From NCBI GenBank assembly GCA_030612185.1, contig JAUWOI010000027.1, positions 1 through 17,692 on the forward strand: a DNA stretch of 17,692 nt, read 5' to 3'. This document shows, in pieces, positions 1 to 5,708 of this stretch. The notes under the pieces are model-generated. The model did no database searches. It was given only the letters and a program-made list of their open reading frames with translations, and was not told the DNA's origin. The DNA is from Anaerolineae bacterium. GTDB lineage: Bacteria > Chloroflexota > Anaerolineae > B4-G1. The position numbers and the translations under genes were made by a program. The stretch's first letter is position 1, and every line of letters begins with the position of its first letter.

Positions 1-105
1 CCCGCCTGCCGCGGCCTCCCCGCCCCCGGCCCCCCCCCCCCCGCGGGGGCGCCGCCCCCCCCCTCCCCCCCCCGCCCCGCCGCGGGGCGGGGCCGGGGGA
101 GGGAT
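1..105. other. Near-pure C/G low-complexity edge, probably artefact
   Basis: Only four A/T bases (positions 7, 17, 64 and 100) occur in the first ~103 bases, with long C runs and G runs. Normal balanced composition begins abruptly at about 104. The gcvT reading frame continues through it without a stop, but it encodes mostly Pro, Gly, Arg and Ala and does not resemble the T-protein N-terminus. I infer a sequencing or assembly artefact at a contig edge that has replaced the true gcvT start. Confidence 0.6.
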
Positions 106-150
106 CAGCCGGAGCGGCCCCCGCGCCGCACACCTCTCTTCGACTGGCAC

Positions 151-1392
151 GTGCAACACGGGGCAAAGATGGCCCCCTGCGCCGGGTGGGAGATGCCGTT
201 GTGGTACACCTCCATCAGCGACGAGCACCGGGCAGTGCGGGGCGCAGCGGGCCTCTTCGACGTCTCCCACATGGGGCTCCTGGAGGCGAGTGGTCCCCAC
301 GCCGCCTACTTCCTCAACCTGGTGACCACCAACGACGTGAACAGTCTCCGGCCTGGCGAATCGTTGTACTCATACCTCCTGGCACCCGACGGTCAGGTCA
401 TAGATGACCTGATGGTCTACATGCTCAGCCCCTCCCGCTATCTGCTGGTCGTCAACGCCGCCAATACGGAGAAGGACTGGGCCTGGCTGCAGGCAGTGAA
501 CGCACAGACTGTGCGCATAGACGACCTGCGGCCATGGGCACGGGCCAGTTTCCAGGCCGAACTGCGGGACCTGCACGACCCGCGCGAGAGTTACGCCTGG
601 CTGGCCGACCTGGCCCTCCAAGGTCCCCGTTCCCGCGACATCCTGCTGGCCCTGCTCAACGGTACCTCACCCTCCAGCGCCGTCACAGAGGTACGGGGAC
701 AACTGCTGGCGTTGAAGCGCACCGAGGTGATGGAGGCGGGCATCCCATCCAACCGGGCCCCTGGCGGTCTCTTCGACCTGATCATCGCCCGTACCGGCTA
801 CACTGGTGAGCGGATGAGTTTTGAGATCTTCGTCCATCCCGACGTGATGGGCACGCTGTGGGAGCAGTTGATGGAGATCGGCGCTCCCTTCGGGCTCCGG
901 CCTATCGGGCTAGGGGCGCGTGACAGCCTGCGCATTGAGGCCGGGCTGCCACTCTACGGCCACGAACTGGCGGGGCCGCTGGACCTGCGTCCCGACGACG
1001 CGGGTTTCGCAGGCTACGTCAAACTCAACAAGCCCTTCTTCGTCGGACGGCGGGCCTACATCGAGCACGCCCAGCAGCGCAAGATGACCGTGGCCCGCTT
1101 CCACATCGCAGAGAAGGGAGTGCGCATCCCCAAACAGGAGGACGTGGTCACCGAGAGCCACGGGCGAGTCATCGGCCAGGTGACCTCGTGCGCGATGGAC
1201 ACGGAGGGCTACCTGGTGGGCCTGGCCTACGTTGACCAGCGGAACGCCAAAAAGGGAACCGAGATCAACATCTTCCCGCGTCCCACTCGCGAAGGTTGGG
1301 AGAAGCCTTACGAGGAACTGGAGATGGGCGACCGGTTGGTGCTGCACAACGAGGCGACGGTCGTAGGGCGGTTTATGAAGCGCAGAAGGTAG
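151..1392 (+). CDS. gcvT: Glycine cleavage system T protein (aminomethyltransferase)
   Basis: Cytoplasmic T protein of the glycine cleavage system. It moves the aminomethyl carbon from lipoyl-H protein to tetrahydrofolate, releasing ammonia and methylene-THF. Visible family features are the N-terminal HGAKM..AGWEMP stretch, LFDVSHMG at about residues 35-42, the conserved Asp pair in VIDDLMVY (D85/D86), RTGYTGE, and GARDSLRIEAGLPLYGHEL before the C-terminal barrel. Numbering uses the GTG at 151. Length (413 aa) is normal to slightly long. The start is doubtful: in-frame codons from about 127 encode RRTPLFDWH, which matches the usual N-terminus, but no ATG/GTG/TTG exists further upstream because the sequence becomes nearly pure C/G. 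No other gcv genes are in view. Its 3' third is duplicated at 7240-7570. Confidence 0.9.
   Translation: MQHGAKMAPCAGWEMPLWYTSISDEHRAVRGAAGLFDVSHMGLLEASGPHAAYFLNLVTTNDVNSLRPGESLYSYLLAPDGQVIDDLMVYMLSPSRYLLVVNAANTEKDWAWLQAVNAQTVRIDDLRPWARASFQAELRDLHDPRESYAWLADLALQGPRSRDILLALLNGTSPSSAVTEVRGQLLALKRTEVMEAGIPSNRAPGGLFDLIIARTGYTGERMSFEIFVHPDVMGTLWEQLMEIGAPFGLRPIGLGARDSLRIEAGLPLYGHELAGPLDLRPDDAGFAGYVKLNKPFFVGRRAYIEHAQQRKMTVARFHIAEKGVRIPKQEDVVTESHGRVIGQVTSCAMDTEGYLVGLAYVDQRNAKKGTEINIFPRPTREGWEKPYEELEMGDRLVLHNEATVVGRFMKRRR
1031..1360. repeat. Direct repeat, copy 1: 3' part of gcvT
   Basis: This stretch matches 7240-7569 at a constant offset of 6209 with no indels. I count about 17 mismatches in 330 bases (~95%). 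Similarity fades from about 1361 to the stop codon. It brackets the accessory island with its partner copy. Confidence 0.9.
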
Positions 1393-1422
1393 CGCCCATC
1401 TCGTCAGCGCGAGCACGCGCAT

Positions 1423-1451
1423 TTGCGCTCTGGCGAAGGCTGTAGTACAAT
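1423..1451 (+). promoter_or_regulatory. Possible sigma70-type promoter downstream of gcvT
   Basis: TTGCGC (1423-1428), a 17-nt spacer and TACAAT (1446-1451). The -10 box is good (5/6) and the -35 box weak (3/6). It points toward the hairpin-rich stretch ending in the terminator at 1525-1563. Confidence 0.3.
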
Positions 1452-1524
1452 CCTAAAACTGCTCCGCCCAGCCCAAGGCTCCGGCCGAGGCGGTGAGCGC
1501 CTGCGCACTCACGTTGCATCACTC

Positions 1525-1563
1525 CAGACCGCCCGCCGCGAGGCCGGGCGGTCTGTGCTTTTG
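1525..1563 (+). terminator. Intrinsic terminator-like hairpin after gcvT
   Basis: Perfect 11-bp stem (1525-1535 with 1545-1555, AGACCGCCCG pairing with CGGGCGGTCT plus one C-G) and a 9-nt loop, followed by a TGCTTTTG tract. It could end gcvT transcription or a short transcript from the 1423-1451 promoter. Confidence 0.55.
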
Positions 1564-1573
1564 TATCTGTCGC

Positions 1574-1779
1574 CACATCGCCTTCATCGTCCGCGCCGGC
1601 GGGCTGGCCCCCAACATTAACCGCGTCTCCAAGCTGCTGGACGAGATGAAGGGCCCACCCGGGTGCCGTGCGTGCTATTTATGCCCGCCACGACCGAGGG
1701 GCGCACCAGTCTGCGCTTTATGGGTATTGCGGAGAACGAGGGACGAGGGATCTATCATACGAAGGTGTATGCGGATTGA
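1574..1779 (+). pseudogene. brxB: Frameshifted C-terminal remnant of BREX protein BrxB (DUF1788)
   Basis: Two frames join into one coherent C-terminus: HIAFIVRAGGLAPNINRVSK...DEMKG in frame 2 (from 1574), then PTRVPCVLFMPATTEG...RFMGIAENEGRG...KVYAD with TGA at 1777-1779 in frame 1. The switch lies at a G run near 1651 and fits loss of one G. I recognise the arrangement (a GxxxPxxxxSKLLD segment, then VPxVLFxP, then G..LRFMG) as the end of the DUF1788 family, BrxB of BREX phage-exclusion systems. This is family recall, not a search result. The N-terminal part is absent. The brxC partner usually follows directly; here a brxC fragment appears only at 16047, on the same strand. Confidence 0.5.
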
Positions 1780-1787
1780 TGATTTTT

Positions 1788-1815
1788 GATTGACGATTGA
1801 CGATTGGCGATTGCT
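1788..1815. repeat. Tandem GATTGAC heptads before AlbA_2 remnant
   Basis: Four heptads in tandem: GATTGAC, GATTGAC, GATTGGC, then GATTGCT. They lie just after the brxB remnant stop and just before the RBS (AAAAGGAAA) of the ORF at 1829. Similar heptad arrays stand before the starts at 2444 and 5437. Confidence 0.7.
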
Positions 1816-2100
1816 AAAAGGAAAGCACATGAATCCAGAAGAATTGCGGGCGCTGATCTCGCAGGGTGAGACGCTGACGGTGGAGTTCAAGAGTGATCGG
1901 GGGCCATTGTCCGATTCTGACCTGCTGGAGACCGTCGTCTGCCTGGCGAATGGGCCGGGCGGCACGCTGCTGGTGGGCGTCGAGGATGATGGGGAGGTGA
2001 CTGGTCTGCATCCCAGGCATCGCACCCACCCTGCGGCCCTGGCAGCATTTGTTGCCAACCGGACAGTGCCCCCAGTGACCGTCGAGGCGGAGTTCGTGGA
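1803..2100. repeat. Diverged direct repeat: AlbA_2 5' region, copy 1
   Basis: Matches 5411-5708 at a constant offset of 3608, almost identical around the start codon and roughly 75-80% further in. It includes the leader, RBS and first ~90 codons of the AlbA_2 genes. Confidence 0.8.
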
Positions 2101-2286
2101 GTCATTCCCGCAGTGGCCATCCTGGCTTACGTGAAAACGCACGGCCGCATCACCCGGCGTGAGGCGGTGCAGTTCTGTGGGCTTACGGAGAAACAGGCTG
2201 AGTACCGTCTCAAGCAACTGGTGCAGGCCGGTCAACTGCGGCTTGTCGGCAGAGGGCGCAACGCCCACTATGTACTGGTCGGGTGA
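1829..2286 (+). pseudogene. Decayed AlbA_2 (Schlafen-like) / winged-helix gene, internally deleted
   Basis: The first ~90 codons from ATG 1829 (MNPEELRALISQGETLTVEF...) are a close paralogue of the intact protein at 5437 and form the start of an AlbA_2 domain. RBS AAAAGGAAA stands upstream. After FVE (about 2098) similarity stops and the frame ends at 2132-2134. In another frame, 2113-2286 encodes ILAYVKTHGRITRREAVQF...GRNAHYVLVG, homologous to the C-terminal winged helix of the intact protein. About 400 residues, including the middle region and HATPase-like domain, are missing and the junction is out of frame. The winged-helix part is clearly diverged from the 5437 copy, so this was a distinct paralogue and not a recent duplicate. 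Confidence 0.8.
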
Positions 2287-2290
2287 ACCA

Positions 2291-2332
2291 AAACTCCGAA
2301 AAACGCGCGCCCAAACTCCGAATTCGGAGTTT
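2291..2332. promoter_or_regulatory. Triple half-site AAACTCCGAA with 20-bp perfect palindrome
   Basis: AAACTCCGAA occurs at 2291-2300 and again at 2313-2322. The second copy is joined directly to its inverse, TTCGGAGTTT (2323-2332), forming a perfect 20-bp palindrome. The direct copies are 22 bp apart, about two helical turns. The array starts 5 bp after the stop codon of the winged-helix remnant. An operator for the winged-helix protein is an inference. It resembles the CGGACA/TGTCCG array after the intact AlbA_2 gene. Confidence 0.6.
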
Positions 2333-2349
2333 ATCGGGAGATTGGGTGA

Positions 2350-2409
2350 ATTGTGCTCAATCCGTTCGCCATTGCGCACGGACACGAGGAGTGGTATGAG
2401 GGAGATTGA
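2350..2409 (+). pseudogene. Short coding-like remnant, copy 1 (VLNPFAIAH..EEWYEG)
   Basis: Reads IVLNPFAIAHGHEEWYEGD and a TGA. Aligned with the second copy (5342-5401), about five of the differences are silent third-position changes and only three change the residue (G/R, H/C, D/E). That pattern suggests past selection on a protein. The PFxxxAxxYxxWYE flavour resembles the N-terminus of UbiE-type class I methyltransferases, but the identification is weak. Confidence 0.35.
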
Positions 2410-2431
2410 CGTTTGACGATTGATGATGGAC
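2404..2431. repeat. Heptad array before the AAA ATPase gene
   Basis: GATTGAC, GTTTGAC, GATTGAT and GATGGAC in tandem, directly followed by the GAGGAGG RBS (2432-2438) of the ATPase gene. Confidence 0.6.
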
Positions 2432-2443
2432 GAGGAGGTTCCC

Positions 2444-3667
2444 ATGATTGAGCGGATCAAGTTCGACAATTTCAAGAGTTTCGCATTTGAACAGCCGATC
2501 CAATTGCCCCGTTTTTTGGTATTGGTCGGCAATAACGGCGCGGGCAAGACCAACTTGTGTGATGCGTTTGACTTTGCTCGTGACGTGCTGGAGCGCGGGC
2601 TGCGAGAGGCATTGCTGGACAAACGCCGGGGAGGCTTCGACAACATCGTGCGTGGGCGAAAGAGCGAGCGTGAGATTACGTGCCAGTTCACGTTCAACGG
2701 CAAGGACAAGTCTCTGGAATACGAGTTCAGTGTGGGACTTGGTGGGCGCAAAGGCCAGCCGGTGATCCTCCACGAGAGACTTGTCGGAACAGTTGACGAG
2801 GAGACCACCGTCTATCTGGACCGCAATGCTGAAAACTCAGAAGTTCGCGACGAACTCGCCTTCGACTGGTACGAGTCTCTTGAACACGATCATCTATCCT
2901 CTACCTGGATGCAACCGTGGGGCGTTGAACCCAATTACTTACAAGTGGCTCGACTGACCGACGAGGAACGCTTTCCGGCATTGCGCCGCGTCCGCGATGC
3001 GTTACGCTCGGTGCTGGTACTGCGGCCTGATCCGTACGCGCTGCGACAATCGTTCACGGTGGGTGGCGAACTCGGGTTGGGCAGCGGCGGTGAGAGGCTG
3101 GCAGCGATCCTGGACGGTGCCGAGCCCAGCCAGTTGGACCGGCTGGCAAGGTGGCTAGGCGAAGGAGACGATTTCACGCGCTCCATCCGGTTGCTCCCGG
3201 CAGAGCCTGGCAAAAAAGTAATTGGAATCCTGGAACGTGATCAGAAGGAGCCGTATCGCCCAGACCAGATCTCAGACGGTACGCTGCGGCTGTTGGCTAT
3301 GCTGGCAGCCATCACCGGGGTTGCGCCGTCCATCTCGACGTTGGTGATCGAAGAGCCTGAAAACGGCATTCACTTTAGCCGCCTGAACCGCCTGGTGGAA
3401 CTTTGTCGCCAGCGGGTGGAGGATGATCCCGACGCCCAGATTATCCTGACGACGCACTCTATCCCACTGTTGCACGCATTGCAGCGAGAAGAGGTCATGG
3501 CCGTGGTGCGGCAAGACGGGACGAGCCAGATTTTGCGCCCGCCCGAGGCAGACAAGTGGAAGCGGTTTCGGGAGGAAGCGGGCTATACTATCGGCGATCT
3601 GTACACCACCAGGTTGTGGCCGGAATTGGCCCCTCGACGCTATACTCCACGACAGGCCCAGAGGTGA
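2444..3667 (+). CDS. AAA family ATPase (AAA_21/OLD-like), first gene of an ATPase-TOPRIM pair
   Basis: A 407-aa SMC/ABC-fold ATPase. Walker A is GNNGAGKT (residues 29-36). A signature-like SDGTLRL stands at 278-284, Walker B with its catalytic Glu in LVIEEPENGIH (300-310), and an H-loop-like TTHS at 336-339. The N-terminal MIERIKFDNFKSF is typical of RecF/OLD/AAA_21 proteins. The ATG at 2444 is chosen because a strong GAGGAGG RBS ends 5 bp before it; in-frame ATGs at 2423 and 2426 lack one. It is 5 bp from the TOPRIM-like gene at 3673, whose RBS overlaps this stop. Such pairs (for example Gabija, PARIS, RloA/RloB-like) are anti-phage systems in which the ATPase senses infection and licenses a TOPRIM effector. 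Defence is inferred from the pairing and context. Confidence 0.85.
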   Translation: MIERIKFDNFKSFAFEQPIQLPRFLVLVGNNGAGKTNLCDAFDFARDVLERGLREALLDKRRGGFDNIVRGRKSEREITCQFTFNGKDKSLEYEFSVGLGGRKGQPVILHERLVGTVDEETTVYLDRNAENSEVRDELAFDWYESLEHDHLSSTWMQPWGVEPNYLQVARLTDEERFPALRRVRDALRSVLVLRPDPYALRQSFTVGGELGLGSGGERLAAILDGAEPSQLDRLARWLGEGDDFTRSIRLLPAEPGKKVIGILERDQKEPYRPDQISDGTLRLLAMLAAITGVAPSISTLVIEEPENGIHFSRLNRLVELCRQRVEDDPDAQIILTTHSIPLLHALQREEVMAVVRQDGTSQILRPPEADKWKRFREEAGYTIGDLYTTRLWPELAPRRYTPRQAQR

Positions 3668-3672
3668 TACCG

Positions 3673-4416
3673 ATGAACAACGTGGCCCCACTGCGCATTG
3701 GGTTTATCCTCGAAGGAGTGACAGACCAGGAGACAATCCCGGTCTTGGTGACGAGACTGCTCCAGCGGCGGGTGGATAGTATCCCGGTTCACAAAGAGAC
3801 GGGCGGGTTTGATGATTTCAAGCGCCGCAAACGTGTTGGCAATCCAGAGTTGAGACGGACGTGGGGCACGTTCAAGAGTTACGTCATTGCTCTGCTGATT
3901 GAGGGGGTAGACGCGATCGTCGTGGTGGTGGATAACGACAGCGACGACCCCGCGTACAGACGTTGGTGCCTCCTGGGACAGAATCTGCCATTTGATGGAT
4001 ATCCAATCCAATTGGTGGATGTCTCAGACCTGGCGGCATATTGCGACCAGGTACATCTCGCGCTGGACATTCTTGGAGAACGCATAGCCAAAGTACATCA
4101 AGAAAACGCGACTCCCGTGGTCATTGGCGTTGCCGTGGAAATGCTGGAGGCGTGGTTGTTGGCGCAGCCACACGTTGTGGAAAGCGCCTTGTGGGAACGA
4201 ATCCCGCCAGAGAAACGCGCCTGGTGCAATACGCCGGAGCAGATCACGCACCCCAAGAACGAGGTGATTCGCCCGCACAATGGCGGTGGCGATCTGAGCC
4301 AGGAGCAAGCCCGTCAGATTGGAGAGCACCCGGACTTTTGTCCAGAGCCAATAGAAACGGCCTGTCCCAGTTTTGCCCGTTTTGCGGAGGATGTGCGTGT
4401 CTTATGTAGGAGTTGA
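3673..4416 (+). CDS. TOPRIM-like DUF4276-type protein, putative effector partner of the ATPase
   Basis: 247 aa. It has the landmarks of a TOPRIM-type nuclease fold: the conserved Glu in FILEGVTDQE (E14), an acidic metal-binding DxD in VVVVDNDSDD (D87, D89), and a late acidic helix GVAVEMLEAWLLAQ (E156, E159). Length and motif order fit the DUF4276 family, which often accompanies AAA ATPases. It starts at ATG 3673 with RBS GAGGTGA (3661-3667) overlapping the ATPase stop, so the two genes are probably translationally coupled. It ends 12 bp before the 252-bp AlbA_2 repeat. The expected role is a metal-dependent nuclease or related effector activated during infection. RNA versus DNA as target cannot be told from sequence. 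Confidence 0.75.
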   Translation: MNNVAPLRIGFILEGVTDQETIPVLVTRLLQRRVDSIPVHKETGGFDDFKRRKRVGNPELRRTWGTFKSYVIALLIEGVDAIVVVVDNDSDDPAYRRWCLLGQNLPFDGYPIQLVDVSDLAAYCDQVHLALDILGERIAKVHQENATPVVIGVAVEMLEAWLLAQPHVVESALWERIPPEKRAWCNTPEQITHPKNEVIRPHNGGGDLSQEQARQIGEHPDFCPEPIETACPSFARFAEDVRVLCRS

Positions 4417-4428
4417 TGCCCATCTGTG

Positions 4429-4539
4429 CAGGCCACCTATTTGCCGCGGAAACTCACCGGCCGGGGAGCACTGAAACGCCAAGGGAGCGGGCGCGGGACT
4501 GTGTACACCATGCCAAAAACCAACGAAGCGGACACATAA
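4429..4539 (+). pseudogene. 3' fragment of an AlbA_2/winged-helix gene
   Basis: Encodes QATYLPRKLTGRGALKRQ...MPKTNEADT and a TAA: the last 36 residues of the protein at 5437-7089 with four substitutions. No start or upstream domain remains. It begins 12 bp after the TOPRIM-like gene ends, so the rest of this copy was replaced or deleted when the ATPase-TOPRIM cargo came to lie here. Confidence 0.9.
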
Positions 4540-4569
4540 ACGGACATTGTCCGATTTTTTGTCCGTTTT
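4538..4569 (+). terminator. Hairpin with CGGACA/TGTCCG half-sites, copy 1
   Basis: AAACGGACA (4538-4546) pairs with TGTCCGTTT (4560-4568) as a 9-bp stem, then TTTC. A third half-site (TGTCCG, 4548-4553) lies in the loop and can pair instead with the first. It could be a terminator, an operator, or both. Confidence 0.5.
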
Positions 4570-4761
4570 CGGAGTCGAGTCAGGAGATAGTGGGACGTGG
4601 ACGTACAACTCACTATCGGCTGACCGCCGACACGCCGGAGGAGAATGCCGGATGAACGATGCGCGCGCGTTTCTGCGTGTACTCCTCAGGGTCCAGGTGA
4701 GAACAAAGTCAAGGTCAGGGAGTCGTAAGACCTGCTCGTTTAGCAGAAAGGTGGAGTGGAT

Positions 4762-5337
4762 ATGGACAGAGAGCCGGACGAAACAGAGTTCCTCAAGCAT
4801 CTACGCAGCGAGAAGCTCAAGGCTGAAGAAGCGCGAACAACGTACACGCTCAGAAAGATTGCCTATGCCACCACATTACTGGGACTTGGGTCCCTCGACG
4901 ATCACCCTACTCGGGACGACTACACGCTTATTCAGATTCGTAGCGTTCACAAGTTTGAGTTCCCAGCGTGCTTTGACGTACCGGGCGCAGGCCACGTAGC
5001 AGGTCTGGAATCAACAACGGACACCCTATACAAAGAACTTGAGGAGGAACTTAACCTGGACCGAGACGATATTTACGATCCCGAGATGGTTGGTAGTTAT
5101 GACTATCGCGGACCGTCGAGCGATCCTATCCTACGCAACGTCGAGTTTCGAGTTGTCTTCCGAAGTCGCCTCAAAGCCGATAGGTTGTCCAGGATAGGAT
5201 TCGTTGATCGTGAGGTGGCTGCCGTTTCCGTATTCGCGCTCTCGGAGATTGAGGCTATAATCAACACATATCCAGAGAGAGTAGCGTCTGGGTTGACAGA
5301 ATCGTTTCCAGTATACTTGAGAGGCAAGAGCAAATAG
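4762..5337 (+). CDS. Nudix hydrolase family protein
   Basis: 191 aa. The Nudix box runs from G77 (GHVAGLE, then seven residues, then KELEEELNL to L99). It matches Gx5Ex7REUxEExGU except that Arg is Lys91 and the last Gly is Asn98. The metal-binding Glu residues (E92, E95, E96) and E83 are kept, so hydrolysis of a nucleoside-diphosphate-linked substrate is plausible. FDVPGAGHVAG before the box resembles the IDI/YfcD branch. The ATG at 4762 is chosen over GTG 4756 because AAGGTGGAG stands just upstream. It lies alone between the 252-bp repeat and the AlbA_2 gene, and its base composition looks less GC-rich than that gene, consistent with acquired cargo. Substrate unknown. Confidence 0.75.
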   Translation: MDREPDETEFLKHLRSEKLKAEEARTTYTLRKIAYATTLLGLGSLDDHPTRDDYTLIQIRSVHKFEFPACFDVPGAGHVAGLESTTDTLYKELEEELNLDRDDIYDPEMVGSYDYRGPSSDPILRNVEFRVVFRSRLKADRLSRIGFVDREVAAVSVFALSEIEAIINTYPERVASGLTESFPVYLRGKSK

Positions 5338-5341
5338 CGTC

Positions 5342-5401
5342 ATCGTGCTCAATCCGTTCGCCATCGCGCACAGGTGTGAGGAGTGGTACGAAGGGGAGTG
5401 A
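5342..5401 (+). pseudogene. Short coding-like remnant, copy 2 (VLNPFAIAH..EEWYEG)
   Basis: Reads IVLNPFAIAHRCEEWYEGE and a TGA. It starts 4 bp after the Nudix stop and ends just before the heptad array of the AlbA_2 gene. See copy 1 at 2350-2409 for the silent-change pattern. No RBS is seen for the internal GTG. Confidence 0.35.
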
Positions 5402-5402
5402 C

Positions 5403-5423
5403 GATTCGCGATTGGCGATTGCT
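5403..5423. repeat. Heptad array before intact AlbA_2 gene
   Basis: GATTCGC, GATTGGC and GATTGCT in tandem, running into the RBS region AAGAGGAAA of the ATG at 5437. Same family as the arrays at 1788 and 2404. Confidence 0.6.
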
Positions 5424-5708
5424 AAGAGGAAAGCACATGAATCCAGAAGATTTGCGGGCGCTGATCTCGCAGGGTGAGACGCTGACGGTGGAGTTCAAAA
5501 GTGACCAGGGGCCGCTGCCCGACGCCGACTTGATCGAAGCCGTGGTCGGCCTGGCGAATGGGCCGGGCGGCACCCTGCTGATCGGCGTGGAGGACGACGG
5601 GGCGGTGACCGGCCTGCATCCCCGGCATCGAACTCACCCGGGGGCGCTGGCTGCGTTTGTGGCGAGCCGGACCGTGCCACCGCTGACCGTGGAGACCGTT
5701 TTCGTGGA
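5411..5708. repeat. Diverged direct repeat: AlbA_2 5' region, copy 2
   Basis: Partner of 1803-2100 (offset 3608). Leader, RBS and the first ~90 codons are shared with the decayed paralogue. Confidence 0.8.

Larger units (their letters stand above)
4429..4680. repeat. 252-bp direct repeat, copy 1 (AlbA_2 gene 3' end plus downstream)
   Basis: Matches 6979-7230 at a constant offset of 2550 with 12 mismatches and no indels (~95%). A core of about 120 bases (4492-4614) is identical. It carries the last codons of an AlbA_2 gene, its stop, the CGGACA/TGTCCG hairpin and about 110 bases beyond. Confidence 0.95.

Noticed and set aside
1675..2808. 377-aa open frame on - strand
   Set aside because: Lies across the brxB remnant, AlbA_2 remnant and ATPase gene on the other strand; Ser/Pro/Arg-rich with no domain. 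It is open only because the opposite strand is coding.
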